A stretch of DNA of 64,000 nucleotides. Origin: an uncultured Sphingomonas sp. (GTDB taxonomy: Bacteria; Pseudomonadota; Alphaproteobacteria; Sphingomonadales; Sphingomonadaceae). Made by a program: the position numbers and the translations under genes. The stretch covers positions 124,001 to 188,000 of the forward strand of contig NZ_CAJYHX010000021.1 in assembly GCF_913774285.1 (NCBI RefSeq). Direction: 5' to 3'. Each line of letters begins with the position of its first letter. Position 1 is the stretch's first letter. Positions 52,141-60,413 of the stretch are shown here, piece by piece. The notes beneath the pieces are model-generated. The model was given only the letters and a program-made list of their open reading frames with translations. It was not told where the DNA came from and searched no databases.

Positions 52141-52330
52141 GGTTCTACCTTCGAACCCATGCCGGTGCCCGCTTGCGGGCGAGAAGGGAATGCGGTGCGG
52201 ACGCCTTGGCGTTCCAGGCCGCAGCTGCCCCTGCAACTGTGTGCGGCGAGTGGCCGGGCAATGGCCATTGGGAGCGATCCCGAGAAGGCGCCCGAGCCGC
52301 AGCGACCCGCGAGCCAGGAGACCTGCCGGC
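52141..52330 (+). promoter_or_regulatory. Adenosylcobalamin riboswitch controlling the cob operon
   Basis: The core of the cobalamin aptamer is present in order: GCCGGTGCCC (52161-52170), GGGAATGCGGTG (52186-52197), GCAGCTGCCCCTGCAACTGT (52221-52240), and the B12 box GCCAGGAGACCTGCC (52313-52327). The matches to the consensus are nearly complete. Binding of adenosylcobalamin should reduce expression of the downstream cobalamin genes. The expression platform is probably the hairpin at 52402-52425 or the ribosome site of cobT. Confidence 0.95.
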
Positions 52331-52401
52331 ACGGGGTCGCTCACGCCTGGTCCAGGGTGCGGCCGAGGCGCGGAATCCTCCGTTCGAGCGACGAGAAACT
52401 G

Positions 52402-52425
52402 CCGGGCACGCGATCGTGCGCCCGG
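52402..52425 (+). terminator. Hairpin between riboswitch and cobT, possible expression platform
   Basis: GCACG and CGTGC pair around CGAT, extended outside by CCGG and CCGG arms. TCGATTGTCATT follows, which is only partly U-rich. It is correctly placed for riboswitch-dependent termination but is not a strong intrinsic terminator on its own. Confidence 0.45.
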
Positions 52426-52457
52426 TCGATTGTCATTGCAGGAACGGGGCGACGGAC

Positions 52458-52502
52458 GTGCACATCCATTCTTTCCTCAAGCGCGGCGCGGGCGCGGCAT
52501 GA
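52458..52502 (+). CDS. Possible 14-codon leader ORF coupled to cobT
   Basis: A GTG-started frame encodes VHIHSFLKRGAGAA and ends in a stop that overlaps the cobT ATG (ATGA). Translational coupling could pass riboswitch control to cobT. The frame is too short for any statistical support and has no good Shine-Dalgarno sequence. Confidence 0.25.
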   Translation: MHIHSFLKRGAGAA

Positions 52503-53515
52503 TCGATCTGTCGAGTGTCGCGGCCTTCGATCAGGCGCTGGTCTCGCTGCCTTCTCCCGACGCAGCTGCCGCCGATGCCGCGCGGGAACGCCAGCAACAG
52601 CTCACCAAGCCCCCGGGCTCGCTGGGGCGGCTGGAGGATCTCGCCATCTTCCTCGCCGGCTGGCAGGGCCGCGCGCGCCCCTCGATCGACGCCGCGCGCG
52701 CTGTGATCTTCGCCGGCAACCACGGCGTCGCCGCGCAGGGGGTCAGCGCCTTCCCCGCCGAAGTGACCGCGCAGATGGTCGCCAACTTCGCCGCGGGCGG
52801 CGCAGCGATCAACGCGCTGACCGGCGTCATCGGGATGCGGCTGGACGTGATCGCTCTCGACCTCGATCGCCCCACCCGCGACTTCACCAACGGTGCGGCG
52901 ATGGAGGAAGCCGAGTGCCTTGAAGCGCTCCGGCAAGGCGCCGCAGTGGTGACGCCTGACACCGACCTGCTGCTGCTCGGCGAAATGGGCATCGCCAACT
53001 CGACCGCCGCAGCCGCGCTGTGCCTGCGCAGCTTCGGAGGCACGCCGGCGGACTGGGTGGGCCCTGGTACCGGTCTCGACCCGCATGGCGTCGGCCGCAA
53101 GGGCGCGGTGATTGCCCGCGCGATCGAGGTGCATGCCGGGGCCCCGCACACGCCGTTCGAAACGCTGCGGCGGCTGGGCGGGCGCGAGCTGGCGGCGATC
53201 GCAGGCGCAGTCCTCGCCGCGCGCCACGCGGGCGTGCCGGTGCTGCTCGACGGTTTCATCTGCTGCGCCTCGCTCGCTCCCCTGGCTGCAGCGGCACCCG
53301 CAATCATCGACCATTGCATCGCCGGACATTGCTCCGCCGAGCCGGGCCATGCGCGCCTGCTGGCGCGGCTGGGGCTGGAACCGCTGCTGCGGCTCGACAT
53401 GCGGCTGGGCGAAGGGAGCGGCGCGGCGGTGGCCGCGGCAGTGCTGCGATCGGCCTTGGCGGCGCATAATGGCATGGCGACTTTCGCCGAGGCTGGAGTC
53501 GCCGGCGGGGCATGA
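52499..53515 (+). CDS. cobT: Nicotinate-nucleotide-dimethylbenzimidazole phosphoribosyltransferase
   Basis: A 338-residue enzyme that makes alpha-ribazole phosphate for the lower ligand of cobalamin. Landmarks are LTKPPGSLGRLEDLAIFLAG, FAGNHGVAAQGVSAFPAEVT, LLGEMGIANSTAAAAL, GPGTGLD, and the catalytic glutamate region RLGEGSGAA near the C-terminus. First gene of the riboswitch-controlled operon. It overlaps the next gene by four bases. Confidence 0.97.
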   Translation: MIDLSSVAAFDQALVSLPSPDAAAADAARERQQQLTKPPGSLGRLEDLAIFLAGWQGRARPSIDAARAVIFAGNHGVAAQGVSAFPAEVTAQMVANFAAGGAAINALTGVIGMRLDVIALDLDRPTRDFTNGAAMEEAECLEALRQGAAVVTPDTDLLLLGEMGIANSTAAAALCLRSFGGTPADWVGPGTGLDPHGVGRKGAVIARAIEVHAGAPHTPFETLRRLGGRELAAIAGAVLAARHAGVPVLLDGFICCASLAPLAAAAPAIIDHCIAGHCSAEPGHARLLARLGLEPLLRLDMRLGEGSGAAVAAAVLRSALAAHNGMATFAEAGVAGGA

Positions 53516-54078
53516 CCGGCATCGTCCTCCACCTCCTCCGCCACGGCGCGACCGACGCCGAGGGCCGGCTGATCGGCCGCACCGAGGCGCAGCCGCGCGC
53601 CGAGGGGGTGGAAGCGTGCGTCGTGCGCGCGGCGGGGCTTTCGGTGGAGGCGGTGCTGCACTCGGGTCTCGCTCGCAGCGCGGTGCCCGCACGGCAGATC
53701 GCTGCGGCGATGGCCCTCGAAGCCCGGGAAGACGCCCGCTGGCGCGAACTCGATTTCGGCGCGTGGGACGGACTCGCCTTCGACGCGATCGACGCCGACG
53801 CGCTCGCCGCATTCCAGGCCGAGCCGGCCCGGCATCGCCCCCCGGACGGCGAAACATGGCCGGCACTCGTCGCGCGCGTCGGCGAGGCGATCGCCGCGAT
53901 CGATCGCCCGACGCTCGTCGTCACCCATGGCGGTGCGATGCGCGCGGCGCTTGCAACCCTGTGCACCCTCGACTTTCCCCAACTCTGGAACATCGCTTTG
54001 CCCCATGCCGCGCTGCTGAGCCTGCGCGTCTGGCCCGGCACCCCGCGCGTCGGCCAGATCATCGGACTCGTGACATGA
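53512..54078 (+). CDS. Histidine phosphatase, probable alpha-ribazole phosphatase
   Basis: A 188-residue histidine-phosphatase-superfamily protein. The catalytic motif LLRHGATDAEGRLIGRTEAQ is near the N-terminus, WRELDFGAWDGLAFDAID is in the middle, and the second histidine is in VTHGGAMRAAL. The position between cobT and cobS indicates the CobC role, dephosphorylating alpha-ribazole-5'-phosphate. It is coupled at both ends by ATGA overlaps. Other phosphoglycerate-mutase-like activities cannot be excluded by sequence alone. Confidence 0.88.
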   Translation: MTGIVLHLLRHGATDAEGRLIGRTEAQPRAEGVEACVVRAAGLSVEAVLHSGLARSAVPARQIAAAMALEAREDARWRELDFGAWDGLAFDAIDADALAAFQAEPARHRPPDGETWPALVARVGEAIAAIDRPTLVVTHGGAMRAALATLCTLDFPQLWNIALPHAALLSLRVWPGTPRVGQIIGLVT

Positions 54079-54797
54079 AAGAATTCGTCCTCGCCCTCCA
54101 GTTCCTGACCCGCCTGCCGCTGCCCCCGGTCAGAGCCGACGACGCGACGTTCGCCCGCTCGATGCGCTGGTTCCCCGCGGCCGGAATGGTCGTCGGGCTG
54201 GTGCTGCTGGCCGGCTTGTGGCTCGGCAATCTGCTCGATCCCTGGACGGGCGCACTGCTCGGGCTGGCGGCGTGGGTCGGGGTAACCGGCGCGCTGCACC
54301 TCGACGGGCTCGCCGACCTCGCCGATGCGAGCGGCGCGCTGCACAAGGGGCGCGAGCGGCTGCGCGAGGTGCTGGCCGATCCGCATGTCGGCAGCTTCGG
54401 CGTGGTGGCGATCGGGCTGCAGCTCCTCGCCAAGCTGGTGCTGCTCCACGCGCTGCTGGCGAGCACCGGCTGGTGGACCATCCTGTTTGCGCCCGCCGCA
54501 GCGCGGTTCGGGCCATTGGTCTGGACCCGCTGGCTGCCGCCGCTGCACGAGGGGCTGGCCAGCCGCTTCCGCAGCGCCGTACGCCCCGCCGATCTGATCG
54601 TCTGGCTGGTACTGCTCGCCTTCGCCGCCGCCCTAGCCGCACCGGCCCTGCTCGCAGCACCCGTGCTGATCGCCGCCTGGGGCTGGCGGGTCCGGCGCCT
54701 GCTCGGCGGCATTTCGGGCGACGGGCACGGCGCGGGCATCGAGCTGGTCGAGACCGGGCTGCTCCTGGCGCTGGTGATCGCGCCGCATCTGGGATGA
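54075..54797 (+). CDS. cobS: Adenosylcobinamide-GDP ribazoletransferase
   Basis: A 240-residue integral membrane enzyme joining GDP-cobinamide and alpha-ribazole. It begins EFVLALQFLTRLPLPPVRAD, then RSMRWFPAAGMVVGLVLLAG and ALHLDGLADLADA, a motif diagnostic of the family. Several hydrophobic helices follow, and GGISGDGHGAGIELVETGLL lies at the C-terminus. It overlaps the phosphatase gene and the decarboxylase gene by four bases each. Confidence 0.96.
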   Translation: MKEFVLALQFLTRLPLPPVRADDATFARSMRWFPAAGMVVGLVLLAGLWLGNLLDPWTGALLGLAAWVGVTGALHLDGLADLADASGALHKGRERLREVLADPHVGSFGVVAIGLQLLAKLVLLHALLASTGWWTILFAPAAARFGPLVWTRWLPPLHEGLASRFRSAVRPADLIVWLVLLAFAAALAAPALLAAPVLIAAWGWRVRRLLGGISGDGHGAGIELVETGLLLALVIAPHLG

Positions 54798-55771
54798 GCG
54801 ATCCGCTGCGCCATCATGGCGGCAACCTCGCCGCCGCCCGCGCGCGGTTCGGCGGCGGTCCCTGGCTTGACCTGTCGACCGGGATCAACCCGGTGCCGTG
54901 GACGGTGCCAGCCAATCTCGACGTCGAGCTGGGTCCGCTGCCCGATCCGTCGCTGCTGGCCGCTCTCGAAGCGGCGGCCGCCGTTTATTTCGGCGCTCCG
55001 CCAGAGAACGTCTGCGCAGTTCCGGGTAGCGAAATGGGGCTGCGGCTGCTGGGGCCCGCGCTGGGCGGCCGCGCCTGCCATCATGTCCCGGGGTATCGCA
55101 CGCACGGTGCCGCCTTCGCCGGCAGCCTGCCGCTGACCACCGGCGCTTCCGTGCCGGGCGACACGACGCTGCTCCTCGCGAACCCCAACAACCCTTGCGG
55201 CACCCTGCGCGACGGGGCAGCGCTGGAGACGCTGCTGGCCGAGCGCACCGCGGCGGGAGGCTGGCTAATCGTCGACGAAGCCTTTGCCGATGCGCATCCG
55301 GAGGAGAGCATCGCGTCCCTGGTAGACGACGCGCGTCGGCTGATCGTCTTCCGCTCGTTCGGCAAATTCTTCGGGCTGGCCGGGCTTCGGCTCGGCTTCG
55401 TCCTCGCCCCCCGCCCCATCCTCGCCCGCTACCGCGCGCTGCTCGGTGACTGGCCGATCGACGCAACGGCCCTGGCGATCGGCACCCGCGCCTATCGCGA
55501 CCGGACATGGATCGATGCGACGCGAACCTCGCTTGCAGCCAAAGCGGCAATTTTCGACCGACTGCTCGAAACGCACGGCCTCTTGCCCGAGGGGAAGTCG
55601 CCGCTGTTCCGGCTGATATCCCACCCCGACGCCGCAGCGATCTTCGAGCGACTGGCCCGCGCGCACATCCTTGCCCGGCCGTTCGACTATGCCCCGCACT
55701 GGCTGCGCTTCGGTATACCCGCCGACACTACGGCGCTGGACCGTGTCGACCAGGCGCTCCGCCATGGCTGA
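54794..55771 (+). CDS. Threonine-phosphate decarboxylase (PLP enzyme)
   Basis: A 325-residue class-II-like aminotransferase-fold protein. HHGGNLAAARARFGGGPWLD then LSTGINPVPW is the CobD/CobC signature. LLANPNNPCGTL, IVDEAFADAHPEESIASL and the PLP lysine in VFRSFGKFFGLAGLRLGFV are clear. It makes (R)-1-aminopropan-2-ol phosphate, which becomes the linker arm of cobalamin. Known as cobD in Salmonella and cobC in Pseudomonas naming, so no symbol is assigned here. It overlaps cbiB by eight bases. Confidence 0.95.
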   Translation: MSDPLRHHGGNLAAARARFGGGPWLDLSTGINPVPWTVPANLDVELGPLPDPSLLAALEAAAAVYFGAPPENVCAVPGSEMGLRLLGPALGGRACHHVPGYRTHGAAFAGSLPLTTGASVPGDTTLLLANPNNPCGTLRDGAALETLLAERTAAGGWLIVDEAFADAHPEESIASLVDDARRLIVFRSFGKFFGLAGLRLGFVLAPRPILARYRALLGDWPIDATALAIGTRAYRDRTWIDATRTSLAAKAAIFDRLLETHGLLPEGKSPLFRLISHPDAAAIFERLARAHILARPFDYAPHWLRFGIPADTTALDRVDQALRHG

Positions 55772-56696
55772 GCCGGTTGCGCTCGCCGCGCTGGCAGTGG
55801 AGGCGGCGGTCGGCTGGCCCGCATGGCTCTACGCGCGGATCGGCCATCCGGTCGGCGCCTTCGCGCGGCTGATCGCCATTTGCGAGCGCCGATGGAACCG
55901 GCCCGAGGCTTCGGCACGGCGCCGCCGGCTGCTCGGCGTCCTGACGGTGGCGCTACTACTTCTGGTCGCCGTTGGTGCTGGCCTAACCATCGAAGCTGTG
56001 GCGGCGCATTCCTCCTTCGGCTGGCTGGTGCTCGTCATCGCCGCCGTTCCGGGACTCGCTCAGCACAGCCTGTATGTGCACGTCCGGCCCGTTGCCGCAG
56101 CCTTGGGCCGCGGCGACCTGGCCGGGGCACGTACCGCGGTAAGCTATATCGTCGGGCGCGACACCGCACGGCTCGACGCCTCCGGTGTTGCCCGTGCCGC
56201 GATCGAAAGCCTCGCCGAGAGCTTCTGCGACGGCATCGTCGCCCCGCTCTTCTGGCTGCTCGTCGGTGGCCTGCCCGGGCTTTGGGCCTACAAGGCGATC
56301 AACACCGCCGACAGCCTGATCGGCCATCGCGAGCCCCGCTGGCGCGCCTTCGGCTGGGCGGCGGCACGGACCGACGATCTGCTCAACCTGTTGCCGGCCA
56401 GACTGTCCGGCGTGCTGCTCTGCCTCGCCGGCGCGGGCGGCTGGCGGACGCTTTGGCGCGACGCCGGCAAGCACGCCTCGCCCAATGCCGGCTGGCCGGA
56501 AGCGGCGATGGCCGGCGCGCTCGGCCTGCGCCTGGCGGGCCCCATCGCCTATGACGACGTGGTAGCCGACAAGCCCTGGATCGGCGAGGGGCGCGAAGAG
56601 GCGACCGCGCCCGACATAAGCCGCGCGCTCGCCCTCTATGTCCGCGCCTGCGGGCTGCTATGGATCCTCGCGGGAGGGATCGCATGGCTGCGCTGA
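55764..56696 (+). CDS. cbiB: Adenosylcobinamide-phosphate synthase
   Basis: A 310-residue membrane protein attaching aminopropanol phosphate to cobyric acid. Family motifs are [57 protein letters not shown], and [20 protein letters not shown] with [12 protein letters not shown]. It is called cobD in Pseudomonas nomenclature. It overlaps the decarboxylase upstream (8 bases) and cobQ downstream (13 bases). Confidence 0.96.
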   Translation: MAEPVALAALAVEAAVGWPAWLYARIGHPVGAFARLIAICERRWNRPEASARRRRLLGVLTVALLLLVAVGAGLTIEAVAAHSSFGWLVLVIAAVPGLAQHSLYVHVRPVAAALGRGDLAGARTAVSYIVGRDTARLDASGVARAAIESLAESFCDGIVAPLFWLLVGGLPGLWAYKAINTADSLIGHREPRWRAFGWAAARTDDLLNLLPARLSGVLLCLAGAGGWRTLWRDAGKHASPNAGWPEAAMAGALGLRLAGPIAYDDVVADKPWIGEGREEATAPDISRALALYVRACGLLWILAGGIAWLR

Positions 56697-58141
56697 TGCT
56701 GCAGGGGACCGGATCGGACGTCGGCAAGTCGGTGCTCGTCGCGGGCCTGTGCCGCGCCCTGAGCAACCGCGGCCTGCGCATCCGGCCCTTCAAGCCGCAG
56801 AACATGTCGAACAACGCCGCAGTGACCGAGGATGGCGGCGAGATCGGTCGCGCCCAAGCGCTCCAGGCGCTCGCCTGCCGGGTGGCGCCGCAAACCGACA
56901 TGAACCCGGTGCTGCTCAAGCCCCAGGCCGATCGCACCTCGCAGTTGGTGGTGCACGGCAAGGTGCGCGGCACGCTCCACGCCGGCAACTACCGCGAGGC
57001 GCGCAAGGCGCTGCTCGGCGAGGTGCTGACCAGCTATCGCCGCCTCTCGACCGCGTGCGACCTGGTGCTGGTGGAAGGCGCCGGATCGCCCGCCGAGATC
57101 AACCTGCGCGCGGGCGACATTGCCAATATGGGGTTCGCGCGCGCCGCGAACGTGCCCGTGATCCTGGTCGGCGACATCGATCGCGGCGGGGTGATCGCGG
57201 CGGTGGTCGGCACGCGCGCGGTGCTCGATCCCGAGGATGCCGCGATGATCCGCGGCTTTATGATCAACAAGTTCCGCGGCGATCCTGCGCTGTTCTCTGA
57301 TGGTTATGCGCAGATCGAGGAACGCTCCGGCTGGCGCGGCTATGGCCTGATCCCCTGGCTGTGCGACGCAGCGCGGCTGCCGAGCGAGGACGCGGTGATG
57401 CTCGAGCGCAGCCCGAAGTCGGCGGGCGGACGCATGCTGATCGCCTGCCCGATGCTGCCGCGCATCGCCAATTTCGACGATCTCGACCCGCTCAAGCTCG
57501 AACCCGGCGTCACGCTGGCGATGATCCCACCCGGCCAGCCGCTGCCCGGCGATGCAGCGCTGGTGGTCCTGCCCGGCTCCAAGGCGACGATCGCCGATCT
57601 CGCGGCATTGCGCGAACAAGGCTGGGACATCGACCTGCTGGCCCATCACCGTCGCGGCGGCGCGATCCTCGGCATCTGCGGCGGCTATCAGATGCTCGGC
57701 CGCACCATCGCCGATCCGCACGGGATCGAAGGACCCGCGGGCAGCGCTCCCGGACTCGGCCTCCTCGACGTCGAAACCGAACTCACGCGCGAAAAGGCGC
57801 TCCGCCCCGCGCAGGGTACCGCCCTCGGCGCGGACATCCGCGGGTACGAGATGCACATGGGCGTGACCATGGGGCCGGACACCGCCAGGCCCTTCGCGAT
57901 GCTCGACACCGGGCCCGACGGCGCGATCTCGCGGGACGGTCGCGTCCTGGGCACCTATCTGCACGGCATGTTCGCCAGTACCGGCCTTCGCCGGGCGCTG
58001 CTCGCTCGGATCGGCATTGCGTCGACCGGGGTCGACTATGCCGCGTCGGTCGACGCCGCGCTCGACGCCATCGCCGCCGAACTCGAAACCCATGTCGATA
58101 TTACCGCACTGATCGCGCTCGCCCGGGAGGCACCACGATGA
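56684..58141 (+). CDS. cobQ: Adenosylcobyric acid synthase
   Basis: A 485-residue glutamine amidotransferase amidating four side chains of the corrin ring. The N-terminal P-loop domain reads [20 protein letters not shown], with [20 protein letters not shown]. The C-terminal triad domain has [15 protein letters not shown] with the nucleophilic cysteine, and the histidine appears in [11 protein letters not shown] start at 56684, where GGGAGGGATCGC supplies a ribosome site inside the cbiB end; an ATG at 56660 is in frame but lies deeper in cbiB. It overlaps cobU by four bases. Confidence 0.97.
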   Translation: MAALMLQGTGSDVGKSVLVAGLCRALSNRGLRIRPFKPQNMSNNAAVTEDGGEIGRAQALQALACRVAPQTDMNPVLLKPQADRTSQLVVHGKVRGTLHAGNYREARKALLGEVLTSYRRLSTACDLVLVEGAGSPAEINLRAGDIANMGFARAANVPVILVGDIDRGGVIAAVVGTRAVLDPEDAAMIRGFMINKFRGDPALFSDGYAQIEERSGWRGYGLIPWLCDAARLPSEDAVMLERSPKSAGGRMLIACPMLPRIANFDDLDPLKLEPGVTLAMIPPGQPLPGDAALVVLPGSKATIADLAALREQGWDIDLLAHHRRGGAILGICGGYQMLGRTIADPHGIEGPAGSAPGLGLLDVETELTREKALRPAQGTALGADIRGYEMHMGVTMGPDTARPFAMLDTGPDGAISRDGRVLGTYLHGMFASTGLRRALLARIGIASTGVDYAASVDAALDAIAAELETHVDITALIALAREAPR

Positions 58142-58644
58142 CCAGCCTGTTCGTCCTCGGCGGTGCCCGCTCGGGCAAGAGCCGCTATGCCCAGGCGCGC
58201 GCCGAGTCCCTCCCCGGTGACCTTCTCTACATCGCCACTGCGCAGGCCTTCGACGCGGAGATGGAAGAGCGCATCGCCCACCATCGTGCCGATCGCGGCC
58301 CGCGCTGGTCGACGCTCGACGTGCCGCTCGGTCTGCCCGCAGCAATCCTCGCCCATGCGGCGCCCGCGCGCGTGCTGTTGGTCGACTGCCTGACGCTGTG
58401 GACCTCGAACCTGATGTTCGCCGAGCGCGACCTCGATGCGGAGACGGAGGCGCTCGCCACCGCCGTGACGCAGGCGGGCGGTCCAGTGCTCCTCGTCGCC
58501 AACGAAGTCGGTCTCGGTATCGTGCCCGACAACGCCCTCGCCCGCCGCTTCCGTGACGCCGCCGGGCGGATCAACCAGGCAATCGCGGCTGCGGCGGAGG
58601 AAGTACAGTTCATCGCCGCCGGACTTCCCTTGCGGTTGAAATAG
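58138..58644 (+). CDS. cobU: Bifunctional adenosylcobinamide kinase/guanylyltransferase
   Basis: A 168-residue RecA-fold enzyme that phosphorylates adenosylcobinamide and transfers GMP to it. The P-loop [15 protein letters not shown] is at the N-terminus, followed by [36 protein letters not shown], and [20 protein letters not shown] (all typical). Called cobP in Pseudomonas naming. It is the last gene of the seven-gene operon; 68 bases separate it from the dipeptidase gene. Confidence 0.97.
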   Translation: MTSLFVLGGARSGKSRYAQARAESLPGDLLYIATAQAFDAEMEERIAHHRADRGPRWSTLDVPLGLPAAILAHAAPARVLLVDCLTLWTSNLMFAERDLDAETEALATAVTQAGGPVLLVANEVGLGIVPDNALARRFRDAAGRINQAIAAAAEEVQFIAAGLPLRLK

Positions 58645-58712
58645 CCGAAGGTTGACGGATAAGCATCGGCACACGACGCTGGCACTTCCCTCCGCCTCCG
58701 GGAGCCTAGCCG

Positions 58713-59894
58713 ATGAAGTCGATCCTCGCCCTGCCCTTGCTGCTCGCGCTCGCGCCGGACGAGGACGTCACCCCTGTCGATCGCCTCGCCCACGAAAAGA
58801 TGCTGGTGCTCGACACCCATCTCGACACTCCCGAACTGTTCGAGCATCCCGGCTGGGATTTCGCCCGCTGGCACGATCGCGCCTTCGACGGCAGCCAGGT
58901 CGACATTCCCCGCATGGAGCAGGGTGGGCTCGATGGCGGGTTCTTCGTCATCTACACGCCGCAGGGGCCCCTGACCCCGGCCGGCTATGCCGCCGCGCGC
59001 AATGCCGCGCTCACTCGCGCCACCTGGATCCAGCGCGTCGTTGCGGCCCATCCCGACAAGCTCGAACTGGCGACCACGCCTGCCGATGCCCGGCGCATCG
59101 CCGCCAGCGGCAAGCGAGTCGTCTTCCAGAGCATCGAGAACAGCTATCCGCTGGGCGAGGACCTCAGCCTGCTGCGCCATTTCCACGATCTCGGCGTCCG
59201 ACTCGCCGGGCCCGTCCATTTCCGCAACAACCAGTTCGCGGACAGCGCCACCGACAAGCCAAAATGGCACGGCTTCAGCCCCCTCGGGCGGCAATGGGTG
59301 GCGGAGATGAACCGGCTGGGCATGGTGATCGACGTCAGCCACGCCTCGGACGACGTGTTCGACCAGGCGCTGGCGCTGTCGAAGACACCGATCCTCGCTT
59401 CGCATTCCGGCCCCAAGGCGATCTTTGATCATCCGCGCAACCTCGACGATGCGCGGATGCGCAAGCTGGCAGCCGCCGGCGGGGTGCTGCAGATCAACAG
59501 CGTCTATCTCGCGCCCCCGGTGTCGGTACCGGGCGGCGACTCCTTGAGCGAACGCCAGCGCCGCTGGTGGGTGCTCCCGCCCGCCGAGCAGCGCAAGCTG
59601 GTCGCCGATATCGCCGCACTGGGCCCGGTCGGCGGCACCGCCGATTTCGAACTCTTCATGCGCAGCCTGCTCCATGCGATCCAGGTGATGGGCGTCGACC
59701 ATGTCGGCATCGGTGCGGACTGGGATGGCGGCGGCGGCGTGCGCGGCATGGAAGACATCACCGCCCTTCCCCGCATCACCGCGAGGCTGCGCAAGGCGGG
59801 CTATGGCGACGCCGATATCGAGAAGATCTGGAGCGGCAACGCGCTGCGCGTGCTGCAGGCTGCGGAGGATTGGGCCACGGCTCACCCCGGATAA
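58713..59894 (+). CDS. M19-family dipeptidase (membrane dipeptidase-like)
   Basis: A 393-residue zinc peptidase. It begins with a short hydrophobic segment (MKSILALPLLLALAP), probably a signal sequence. Metal-site motifs are VLDTHLDTPE near the N-terminus, VFQSIENSYP, and ILASHSGPKAIFDHPRNLDD with VDHVGIGADWDGGGG and WSGNALRVL. It hydrolyses dipeptides, including D-amino-acid dipeptides in some members. It follows the cob operon in the same direction but is probably a separate unit, since it lacks a functional link and the gap is larger. Confidence 0.94.
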   Translation: MKSILALPLLLALAPDEDVTPVDRLAHEKMLVLDTHLDTPELFEHPGWDFARWHDRAFDGSQVDIPRMEQGGLDGGFFVIYTPQGPLTPAGYAAARNAALTRATWIQRVVAAHPDKLELATTPADARRIAASGKRVVFQSIENSYPLGEDLSLLRHFHDLGVRLAGPVHFRNNQFADSATDKPKWHGFSPLGRQWVAEMNRLGMVIDVSHASDDVFDQALALSKTPILASHSGPKAIFDHPRNLDDARMRKLAAAGGVLQINSVYLAPPVSVPGGDSLSERQRRWWVLPPAEQRKLVADIAALGPVGGTADFELFMRSLLHAIQVMGVDHVGIGADWDGGGGVRGMEDITALPRITARLRKAGYGDADIEKIWSGNALRVLQAAEDWATAHPG

Positions 59895-59923
59895 AAAACG
59901 CCCTGCCCATACCAGCGGAGAGC

Positions 59924-59952
59924 TTGACCTTATTAGTTAGCGTCCTAACTAA
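59924..59952 (+). promoter_or_regulatory. MarR promoter and operator
   Basis: A perfect inverted repeat, TTAGTTAG-CGTC-CTAACTAA (59933-59952), lies nine bases before the marR start. TTGACC at 59924-59929 serves as a -35 element. A -10-like AACTAA at 59947-59952 follows after 17 bases and lies within the right half of the palindrome. Repressor binding would cover the promoter, so autoregulation of the MarR-efflux operon is likely. Confidence 0.75.
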
Positions 59953-59960
59953 CGGCCCTT

Positions 59961-60413
59961 ATGGCCGATCGGCATTCCTTGGAGCGCGCGCTTGCGACGC
60001 GCATGAACCCCGTGTCGCGGGCGTGGCAGCGGCTTGCCGACGCGACGCTGGCCTCGCTCGACATCTCCAGCTCGACCGGCTGGGCGCTCGTCTATCTGCA
60101 GCGGCTCGGCGAGGATACGCGCCAGGCGGACCTTGCCCGCGCCGTCGGTGTGACCGAAGCGTCGCTGGTCCGCACGCTGCACGCGCTGGAGGATGCCGGG
60201 CTCGTCGAGCGCGTCGCCGACCCGCGTGACCGCCGCGCCAACAGACTCCGGCTGACAAATTCCGGCGTTTCGCTTGCGTCACGGATCGACACGCGCCTCG
60301 CCGCGTTGCGCAGCGAGTTGCTCGATGGGGTGAGTGACGAAGCGCTGGAGACGACCTTGGCGGTACTCGATCATCTGGCAGCGCGTCTTGCCAAACGGCG
60401 GCCGCAGCCATGA
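59961..60413 (+). CDS. MarR-family repressor of the downstream efflux operon
   Basis: A 150-residue winged-helix regulator with DTRQADLARAVGVTEASLVR, TLHALEDAGLVERVADPRDR and RANRLRLTNSG covering the recognition helix and wing. The N- and C-terminal helices form the dimer interface. Its stop overlaps the FUSC-pump start by four bases, and a perfect palindrome overlaps its promoter. It probably senses the exported compound (aromatic acid or antibiotic-like phenolic) and represses its own operon. Confidence 0.93.
   Translation: MADRHSLERALATRMNPVSRAWQRLADATLASLDISSSTGWALVYLQRLGEDTRQADLARAVGVTEASLVRTLHALEDAGLVERVADPRDRRANRLRLTNSGVSLASRIDTRLAALRSELLDGVSDEALETTLAVLDHLAARLAKRRPQP

Noticed and set aside
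52173..52502. 109-codon open frame through the riboswitch
   Set aside because: It overlaps the conserved aptamer core, whose constraint explains the sequence. Only the last 14 codons are kept as a weak leader candidate.
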